Assembly: GCA_910587555.1 (NCBI GenBank)
Contig: CAJULV010000025.1
Location: 1 to 52,892, forward strand
Reading direction: 5' to 3'
Length of the DNA stretch: 52,892 nucleotides
Source: an uncultured Acetatifactor sp.
GTDB taxonomy: Bacteria > Bacillota > Clostridia > Lachnospirales > Lachnospiraceae
Part shown: positions 43,900-52,892 of the stretch, piece by piece
Layout of the letters: the number at the start of each line of letters is the position of its first letter
Numbering within the stretch: the first letter of the stretch is position 1
Made by a program: the position numbers and the translations under genes
The notes under the pieces: model-generated
Database searches by the model: none
The model's input: only the letters and a program-made list of their open reading frames with translations
Told to the model about the DNA's origin: nothing

Positions 43900-43997
43900 G
43901 TTGATACGGAACCGGAATACGGCTTCTGCTCCGCGCAGTACACGGCCTGATCGGCACTGCGGCGGGCGGATGCGGAACTGAAATAGGAGGCTGACAA

Positions 43998-44915
43998 ATG
44001 GACGAAATACAGAAAAACCTGCTGGAACAGGTGGCCGGGCTGCACGAGATGCCCGCCGGCGCCTACAACATCCGCGCCAATGGCCAAAGCGTAGGACGCT
44101 CCGGCACCGCCCATATTGACATCGTGACCAAAAACGACAGACAGGGCATTGATATCATCATCAAGCCCGGAACGAAAAACGAAAGCGTTCATATCCCCGT
44201 GGTCTTAAGCCAGAGCGGATTGACCGAAATGGTCTATAACGATTTCCATGTGGGCGATGACTGTGACGTGACCATCGTAGCCGGCTGCGGTATCCATAAC
44301 AGCGGCGACAGCGACAGCCGGCATGACGGCATACACGCCTTTTACATAGGGAAAAATTCCCATGTAAAGTACGTGGAAAAGCATTACGGCAGCGGCGACG
44401 GCAGGGGCGGGCGCATTATGAACCCGGAGACGAGGGTGGAAGTGGGCGAAAACAGCTTCATGGAGATGGAGACCGTCCAGATCAAGGGCGTAGATTCCAC
44501 CAGACGCCTCACCAGCGCCAGGCTGGCAGACGGCGCCAGGATCATTGTCACCGAGAAGCTCATGACCCACGGGAACCAGGTCGCCGAAACTTCCTTCCGG
44601 GTGGAACTGGACGGCGCCGGTTCCAGCGCAAACATCATCTCCCGCTCCGTGGCCAGAGACGATTCCCGCCAGGTTTTCTACTCCAAAATCAACGGCAACA
44701 ACCGCTGCAAGGGCCATTCCGAATGTGACGGCATCATCATGGACCGCGCCAGGATAAGCGCCGTCCCGGAAATCACGGCTGCCGATCTGGACGCGGAACT
44801 GATTCACGAGGCCGCCATCGGAAAAATTGCCGGCGACCAGATTACCAAGCTGATGACCCTGGGCCTGTCGGAAGAGGAGGCCGAGGCCCACATTGTAAAC
44901 GGGTTTTTAAAATAA
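43998..44915 (+). CDS. SufB/SufD-family scaffold, SmsB type
   Basis: The 305 residues are much shorter than E. coli SufB or SufD (about 420-495) and cover the beta-helix core: GTAHIDIVTKNDRQGIDIIIKPGTK, DCDVTIVAGCGIHNSGDSDSRHDGIHAFYIGKNSHVKYVEKHYG-like region, and the C-terminal RNNCKGHSECDGIIMD-like stretch with conserved Cys, then HEAAIGKIAGDQITKLMTLGLSEEEAEAHIVNGF typical of SufB ends. AGGAGG precedes the start. Paired with the ATPase 98 nt upstream, it probably forms a C2B2 complex serving the Fe-S enzyme encoded next. Cysteine desulfurase is absent nearby. Confidence 0.88.
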   Translation: MDEIQKNLLEQVAGLHEMPAGAYNIRANGQSVGRSGTAHIDIVTKNDRQGIDIIIKPGTKNESVHIPVVLSQSGLTEMVYNDFHVGDDCDVTIVAGCGIHNSGDSDSRHDGIHAFYIGKNSHVKYVEKHYGSGDGRGGRIMNPETRVEVGENSFMEMETVQIKGVDSTRRLTSARLADGARIIVTEKLMTHGNQVAETSFRVELDGAGSSANIISRSVARDDSRQVFYSKINGNNRCKGHSECDGIIMDRARISAVPEITAADLDAELIHEAAIGKIAGDQITKLMTLGLSEEEAEAHIVNGFLK

Positions 44916-44961
44916 GCCGCCGCACAGGCCGGCAAGACAAACTGCAGGCATAAAACAATCC

Positions 44962-45010
44962 CCTCCGGGAAAAGATAATGGAGATACTGCTGTAAATCCA
45001 TTCCCGGAGG
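44962..45010 (+). promoter_or_regulatory. Hairpin sequestering the nifJ ribosome binding site
   Basis: CCTCCGGGAA (44962-44971) pairs perfectly with TTCCCGGAGG (45001-45010), with an inner ATGGA/TCCAT stem. The GGAGG of the 3' arm is the nifJ Shine-Dalgarno, 8 nt before the ATG, and TTATTTTT follows the stem. The structure could be a terminator, a translation switch, or both. Confidence 0.6.
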
Positions 45011-45018
45011 TTATTTTT

Positions 45019-48762
<3,744 letters not shown>

Positions 48763-48765
<3 letters not shown>

Positions 48766-48893
48766 TCAACAACCCCGCTGCAAGCAACGGGGCATCAAGC
48801 TTGTAGCGCTGCAAGCAGCGGGGTATGCGACCCTCGCGGCATTCGCCAAATGGATGCTGACGCATCCGCTTGGCTCATTGCTCACGGGAATCA
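48763..48893. repeat. 131-bp dispersed repeat, copy 2
   Basis: Second copy of the repeat at 25428-25558, same orientation, three substitutions. It begins at the nifJ stop codon (TAG 48763-48765), which lies within the shared sequence. One plus-strand frame runs through it into the next hairpin, but the matching copy shares that frame without a conserved start, so it is read as a repeat, not a gene. Confidence 0.85.
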
Positions 48894-48928
48894 TTGCCCG
48901 CAAGCCGCATCCTTTGTACAAAAATGAA

Positions 48929-48984
48929 ACCGGGGCTGCGGAAAAAGATTACGTCCACGAGTAATCTTTGCCGACAGCCCCGGT
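48929..48984. terminator. Long hairpin after nifJ and the zinc-ribbon gene
   Basis: A near-perfect stem of about 25 bp: ACCGGGGCTG (48929-48938) with CAGCCCCGGT (48975-48984), continuing through GG/CC and AAAGATTACG/TAATCTTTG. The minus strand continues TTTCATTTTTG; on the plus strand no T-run follows. It separates convergent genes. Confidence 0.65.
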
Positions 48985-49017
48985 ACGATGCCATATTAAA
49001 AACAACTGCCGCATATC

Positions 49018-49040
49018 CCCTTTTGCCGGGCGCAAAAGGG
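49018..49040 (-). terminator. Hairpin after the zinc-ribbon membrane protein gene
   Basis: Perfect 9-bp stem CCCTTTTGC/GCAAAAGGG with a 5-nt loop, 8 nt beyond the stop codon at 49048. There is no immediate T-tract, so it may act together with the longer hairpin downstream. Confidence 0.5.
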
Positions 49041-49047
49041 ACTCGGC

Positions 49048-49557
49048 CTATTTCCCGGAAACCGCCTCGTCCGGCAATACCCCGTCCTTCTTATACTGAT
49101 TCCACAGTTTATGGAATTTAAAGGTGTAGGAAATTGCCCACACGCCGGCCAAAGGAATCCACCACCCCTGAATCCTGCCCGTCTGCACCGCTACGATTGC
49201 CGTACCTGCAATTCCGTACAGAAATGTGATAATGGCACAGATACGGCTCTTTCCGAACTGCAGCCACAGCCCCAATGCCAGAATCAATATGCCGTCTATC
49301 AGGGACGCCGCTATCACTTCCCGAAGCAGTACTGATGCCAGTATCGTAACGCCCGCGGAAATGTACAGCAGAATCGCACTGCTCCTGATATTCGTGCGGC
49401 AGGCCTTCATGCCGGGCAGCGCATAAAATTCCTTCTTCGTCAGCTGTCCCACTGCCGCCTTCTGCCTGGCCGCATCTGCCTCCTCCACTACTCTCCCGCA
49501 GTTCGAACACAGCAGTGCCCCTGCCTCCAATTCCGTTCCGCATGCTACACATTTCAT
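49048..49557 (-). CDS. Zinc-ribbon membrane protein
   Basis: The 169-residue product starts with a zinc ribbon (MKCVACGTELEAGALLCSNCG). A charged linker with LTKKEFYALP follows, then four hydrophobic segments at about 58-78, 80-100, 103-123 and 128-148, and ends FKFHKLWNQYKKDGVLPDEAV. The ATG at 49555-49557 overlaps the aminotransferase TGA (ATGA), so the two are translationally coupled. Function unknown; zinc-ribbon multi-pass proteins of this type are common in Firmicutes. Confidence 0.83.
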   Translation of the reverse strand: MKCVACGTELEAGALLCSNCGRVVEEADAARQKAAVGQLTKKEFYALPGMKACRTNIRSSAILLYISAGVTILASVLLREVIAASLIDGILILALGLWLQFGKSRICAIITFLYGIAGTAIVAVQTGRIQGWWIPLAGVWAISYTFKFHKLWNQYKKDGVLPDEAVSGK

Positions 49558-50729
49558 TTTCCCTGTTCCTCCCTGTATTTTTTTATACTGCTTTCCAGGC
49601 GTTCCAGCCCTTCCAGCAACCTCTCTCTGGGGCACGCCGCATTCAGGCGGATAAACCGCCTGCCGCAGGCCCCGTACTCTTCTCCCTCCGTGAGATACAG
49701 CCCGCTGTCCCTGCGGATAAATTCCGCCAGCTCCCCCGCATCCGCCGTAACGCCGCTGCAATCCAGCCACAGAAGATACGTGGCATGAGAGGGAACCACC
49801 TTGACGCCCGGCAGTTTTTCGGCTATAAAACGCCTCACACACTGTTTATTTTCATAGAGATATACCCGCAGCTCCTCCAGCCATGCCTCCCCCTCCCGGA
49901 AAGCAGCCACCGCCGCGCTTACGGCGAAGGCATTTGGCTCCGCCACCTCGTCCGTATTCAGCCCCCTGTCCACTTTATGGCGGATCACCGGATTCGGCAC
50001 CATCACCGCCGCCGTCTGGAGGCCTGCGATGTTAAAGGTCTTCGTAGGTGCAAAACAGGTGACGCTGTTGTCTCTGCAGACTTCCGAAACAGATGCAAAA
50101 GGAATATAGTCATGACCGGGGTCTGTCAGGTCGCAGTGAATCTCGTCGGAAAGCACCAGGACATGATGCCTTGCGCAGAACTCTCCGATCCGCGCAAGCG
50201 TTTCCCTGTCCCATATCTTCCCCACCGGATTATGGGGATTGCACAATAGCATCAGCGTCGTCTGGGGATCGGAAAGCTTCTCCTCCAAATCCGCAAAATC
50301 AACGGTATAGTTCTCACCGTCATACACCAGGGGGCTTTCCAAAATATGACGCCCGTTATTGCGTATAGAATTGAAGAAAATATTGTATACCGGCGTCTGA
50401 ACCAGCACATTTTCCCCCACCGTGGTCAGCTTTCTCACGATGCTGGATATGGCGGGCACCACCCCCGGGCAGAAGATCAACCATTCACGCGCCATCTCCA
50501 GGCGATGGCGGCGGCTCCACCAGCTCCCATATGCCTCATACCAGTCCGGCGTCACCACGGAATAACCAAAGATACCATGCCCCACCCGTTTTTTCAGGAC
50601 TTCGATAATCTCCGGCGCCGTCTCGAAATCCATGTCCGCCACCCACATGGGCAATTCCCGGTCCGGCACATCCCATTTCAGAGAACCCGTCCCCTTTCTG
50701 TCCGTCAGCCTGTCAAAATCATATTTCAT
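49554..50729 (-). CDS. PLP-dependent aminotransferase, MalY/PatB (C-S lyase) type
   Basis: The 391 residues begin DFDRLTDRKGTGSLKWD and MWVADMDFETAP, the MalY/PatB signature. Further motifs are FGYSVVTPDWYEAYGSWW, FCPGVVPAISS, LCNPHNPVGKIW, LSDEIHCDLT and the PLP-lysine segment FAPTKTFNIAGLQTA (about 235). Members cleave cystathionine or other cysteine S-conjugates to thiol, pyruvate and ammonia; a few are true aminotransferases. The exact substrate cannot be told. It is coupled by an ATGA overlap to the zinc-ribbon protein gene. Confidence 0.92.
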   Translation of the reverse strand: MKYDFDRLTDRKGTGSLKWDVPDRELPMWVADMDFETAPEIIEVLKKRVGHGIFGYSVVTPDWYEAYGSWWSRRHRLEMAREWLIFCPGVVPAISSIVRKLTTVGENVLVQTPVYNIFFNSIRNNGRHILESPLVYDGENYTVDFADLEEKLSDPQTTLMLLCNPHNPVGKIWDRETLARIGEFCARHHVLVLSDEIHCDLTDPGHDYIPFASVSEVCRDNSVTCFAPTKTFNIAGLQTAAVMVPNPVIRHKVDRGLNTDEVAEPNAFAVSAAVAAFREGEAWLEELRVYLYENKQCVRRFIAEKLPGVKVVPSHATYLLWLDCSGVTADAGELAEFIRRDSGLYLTEGEEYGACGRRFIRLNAACPRERLLEGLERLESSIKKYREEQGK

Positions 50730-50780
50730 AACCTGTTCCCTCTATTTTCCCGTCTGCGCCCTATCCTCCGGCGCTTCCGT

Positions 50781-51656
50781 TTACACCTCCCAGGACGCCC
50801 TGTCGGATGTCTTCAGGATTTCTCCTGCCTCAATCCTGGTCTGGTCGATTTTCACCTTTCTGCCGTCCATAATCAGTTCCCCGATTCTGTCTGCCCGGAT
50901 AATGCCTCCCCTGGGATTAAACACACTGTCCACTACGCCCACCACTTCCACATCTGCCTGCGAATATTCAAATGCAAGGTTCGTATTCAGCAGGCGGCAG
51001 TTCCTCATTACCAGATTATCGATATAGCACATGCCCTGCAGGCTCTCAATGGTACAGTTCACAAGGGTAATATTTTTGGAATTCCAGCCGAGATACTCTC
51101 CCGAAATAAAGGAGTCATACACGGTTATATTCTCCGCATTCCAGAAGGCGTCCTTCGACAGCAGCCTGGAATGATGCATCTCGATATCGGACCCGCCGTC
51201 AAAGCTGTAATTTCCCACCAACTCGAAATTCCGAATCACCATATTCCTGCTGTTCATGGCAAAATAATCTCCCCTGGCCGTCACCCTGTCCATCTCAATG
51301 TCCCGGCAGTTCCACAGCGTTTCGCCCGCGTTTGGCATGTCCACATTATACAGCCTGATCCCCCTGGTACGGCGAAAGGCCTTGGGCGCTTCGATGATGG
51401 TGTCGGAAACGGAGATGTTATCGGTATACCAGATACCAGCGCGCGCCATATCGAACATCGTGCAATCCTTCATCACCACATTTTTGCTGTACCACAGCGG
51501 ATACTTCCACTTGAATAAAGTGTTGTCTATCTCCAGATTGCTGCTTTCCTTCAGGGGCGATTCGCCGTCCGCAAAGGTACAATAGCTGATATGACAGTCA
51601 CTGGCCTGAAACAAAGCCCTTTCACCCGTTAAAAACTGCTGCTCCACTTCTTTCAT
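50781..51656 (-). CDS. DUF3737 right-handed beta-helix protein
   Basis: The start at 51656 (MKEVEQQFLTGERALFQASD) has GAGG about 8 nt upstream. The 291-residue product is a run of about ten short turns of roughly 20-23 residues. Each has alternating hydrophobic and Asn/Asp/Cys positions (KNVVMKDCTMFDMARAG, ENITVYDSFISGEYLGW, KNITLVNCTIESLQGM), typical of a pectate-lyase-like beta-helix. The catalytic role is unknown; DUF3737 is widespread in gut Firmicutes. No signal peptide. It is 44 nt after degV and 51 nt before the aminotransferase gene, so the three may form a transcript. Confidence 0.88.
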   Translation of the reverse strand: MKEVEQQFLTGERALFQASDCHISYCTFADGESPLKESSNLEIDNTLFKWKYPLWYSKNVVMKDCTMFDMARAGIWYTDNISVSDTIIEAPKAFRRTRGIRLYNVDMPNAGETLWNCRDIEMDRVTARGDYFAMNSRNMVIRNFELVGNYSFDGGSDIEMHHSRLLSKDAFWNAENITVYDSFISGEYLGWNSKNITLVNCTIESLQGMCYIDNLVMRNCRLLNTNLAFEYSQADVEVVGVVDSVFNPRGGIIRADRIGELIMDGRKVKIDQTRIEAGEILKTSDRASWEV

Positions 51657-51699
51657 AATATAATCCTCGCTTTCTGAAAATCCGCCGGCAAAAAACAAT

Positions 51700-52548
51700 T
51701 CAGTTGTTACCGGCTGAGAAAAATGCCACACCGATAGCTCCCGGCCCTATATGGGTGCCTATTGTCCCGCCCACACTGGAAGTCTCCAGGGAATCCACCG
51801 CCGGCTTCCACAGGGCTTCATGGTCCGAAATATACTTCTGAAGCATGGCGTCCCCCAGCCCCGTATACCCCAGGACAAAAGGCTTCCCAAAGTCAATTCC
51901 TCCCGTCTGGCGGATCTGCTCCGTCAGCAGGTTATTCCCCTGCCTGGATCCCCGGGCCTTGCCCAATATGGCGACCTCCCCCTGCTGAATGGCAATCACC
52001 GGCTTAATGGACAAAAGGCTTCCTGCCATGGCTGCCGCTTTGGATATCCTTCCGCCCTTCTTCAGGTATTCCAGCGTATCCAGAAGGGCAATGAGCCTGA
52101 TGCGGGACTTGTCCTCCTCCAGCCGTTCCACAATTTCCTCAAATGCCAGCCCGCTGTCTATCAGCCTGAGCGCATATTCCACCAGTGCATGCTGCCCCAG
52201 GCTGGCATTCTCGCTGTCCACAACCCGCACGGTATCACCATAACCCTCCGCCGCAATACAGGCGCTCTGCCAGGTTCCCGACAATTTGGAGGACAATGTA
52301 ATGACAATGGCCTGTGCCCCCTGCTCCTTCACCTCCTGATAAGCCCCCTCAAAAGCAAAGGGCGTCACCTGGCTCGTTACCGGGAGCGCATCGCTTTCGA
52401 TCAACTTCTCGTAAAACAGTTGATGTGTCAGGTTGACCCCGTCCTGAAACTGCTCCTCTCCGAAGGAGATGGTAACCGGCAGGATAACCAGTTCCTCACG
52501 CTCGTTATCCACGATATCCGACGCGGAATCCGTAATCACCTTAATCAT
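51700..52548 (-). CDS. DegV-family fatty-acid-binding protein (FakB-type)
   Basis: DegV proteins bind long-chain fatty acids; FakB members present them to the FakA kinase for phosphorylation. The 282 residues show ITDSASDIV at the N-terminus, TSQVTPFAFE (fatty-acid pocket), ITLSSKLSGTWQSA (about 84-97), RVVDSENASLGQ, LDTLEYLKKGGRIS and the C-terminal THIGPGAIGVAFF. AAGGAGG precedes the start. No fakA is adjacent. Confidence 0.92.
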   Translation of the reverse strand: MIKVITDSASDIVDNEREELVILPVTISFGEEQFQDGVNLTHQLFYEKLIESDALPVTSQVTPFAFEGAYQEVKEQGAQAIVITLSSKLSGTWQSACIAAEGYGDTVRVVDSENASLGQHALVEYALRLIDSGLAFEEIVERLEEDKSRIRLIALLDTLEYLKKGGRISKAAAMAGSLLSIKPVIAIQQGEVAILGKARGSRQGNNLLTEQIRQTGGIDFGKPFVLGYTGLGDAMLQKYISDHEALWKPAVDSLETSSVGGTIGTHIGPGAIGVAFFSAGNN

Positions 52549-52641
52549 TAAATGCCTCCTTAGAAATCGCCGCCATGGAACCGATACTGCCCGTTCAGGG
52601 AACGGCCCGTTTCCTCATTCATTGAAACTACAACAAAAAAA

Positions 52642-52675
52642 GTGTAAAGCTTCCATTTTGCAACGAACTTTACAC
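52642..52675 (-). terminator. Terminator of the tRNA operon
   Basis: GTGTAAAG pairs with CTTTACAC, followed on the minus strand by a run of seven T. It is located about 50 nt after tRNA-Asp. DegV therefore probably has its own, unrecognised promoter. Confidence 0.9.
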
Positions 52676-52723
52676 CTCCATGAGGCCTGCATACTCTTTT
52701 CCTTACATACCGCATAAAGAAAA

Positions 52724-52797
52724 CGACCCAGATCGGACTCGAACCGACGACCTCCGCCGTGACAGGGCGGCGCTCTAACCAACTGAGCCACTGGGCC
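52724..52797 (-). tRNA. tRNA-Asp (GTC)
   Basis: Cloverleaf on the minus strand: acceptor GGCCCAG/CTGGGTC (one G-T pair), D arm with GCTC...GAGC, anticodon stem CCGCC/GGCGG with loop CTGTCAC (anticodon GTC), T loop TTCGAGT, discriminator G. The CCA end is not encoded. Confidence 0.95.
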
Positions 52798-52837
52798 GTA
52801 TCTATACTATCATTTATGCGGCAGGATTGCTCCCAAG

Positions 52838-52892
52838 TGGACCTTCGGGGACTCGAACCCAGGACCGACCGGTTATGAGCCGGTTGCTCTAA
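52838..52892 (-). tRNA. tRNA-Met (CAT), partial: 5' end outside window
   Basis: The minus strand shows anticodon stem ACCGG/CCGGT around loop CTCATAA (anticodon CAT), variable loop, T arm with TTCGAGT and acceptor strand AAGGTCC followed by discriminator A. The 5' acceptor and part of the D arm are cut by the window edge. The anticodon suits elongator or initiator tRNA-Met or a lysidine-modified tRNA-Ile. The TψC stem has one T-C mismatch. Confidence 0.85.

Overview
The window looks like a chromosome segment of a gut-type Lachnospiraceae (Clostridia, Firmicutes). The basis is family knowledge, not a search: long-form HPF, a threonine T-box leader on thrS, lineage-typical small proteins (DUF6142-like, DUF6033-like, DUF1540), a minimal SufBC-type pair, a pyruvate:ferredoxin oxidoreductase, GGAGG-type ribosome binding sites, and fairly GC-rich genes separated by AT-rich spacers. 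The species cannot be named from the sequence.

Layout. 1-1.8 kb: the end of an IS110-family transposase and inverted-repeat DNA abut an M23 peptidase gene that is cut off just before its first expected metal ligand. 2-6 kb: hpf, a spacer with a cluster of DnaA boxes and a 156-bp inverted-repeat element, an NlpC/P60 wall hydrolase and a thioredoxin reductase. 6-13 kb: radA-proB-proA and gntR-clpC, separated by a lineage-restricted small protein. 13-25 kb: mainly nucleotide synthesis (purE-purM-purN-purD, pyrE, purA), with a bitopic SH3 protein carrying a long RPAG-repeat cytoplasmic tail, a small zinc-finger protein, an M29-type aminopeptidase with a large extra N-terminal region, two small membrane proteins and a LysR regulator. 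25.7-30.5 kb: DUF1540 protein, T-box-controlled operon (small membrane protein plus thrS), CarD-family regulator and a cyclophilin lipoprotein.

30.6-39.5 kb is the most distinctive part: a two-gene operon encoding a membrane-anchored cohesin-like protein followed 15 nt later by a 2639-residue secreted subtilisin-like protease with an internal dockerin-like module. I infer a small cohesin-dockerin system that docks a protease on the cell surface. The operon has a good promoter and a structured 5' leader.

39.7-48.8 kb: DUF6033-like protein, then on the plus strand a glycogen-debranching enzyme, the SufC/SufB-type pair and a large pyruvate:ferredoxin oxidoreductase. The last two are functionally linked because the oxidoreductase needs several Fe-S clusters. 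49-52.9 kb, minus strand: DegV, DUF3737 and a MalY/PatB-type aminotransferase overlapping a zinc-ribbon membrane protein, then tRNA-Asp and a partial tRNA-Met. A 131-bp repeat occurs twice (25.4 and 48.8 kb) with only three differences. No CRISPR array, prophage or rRNA was seen.
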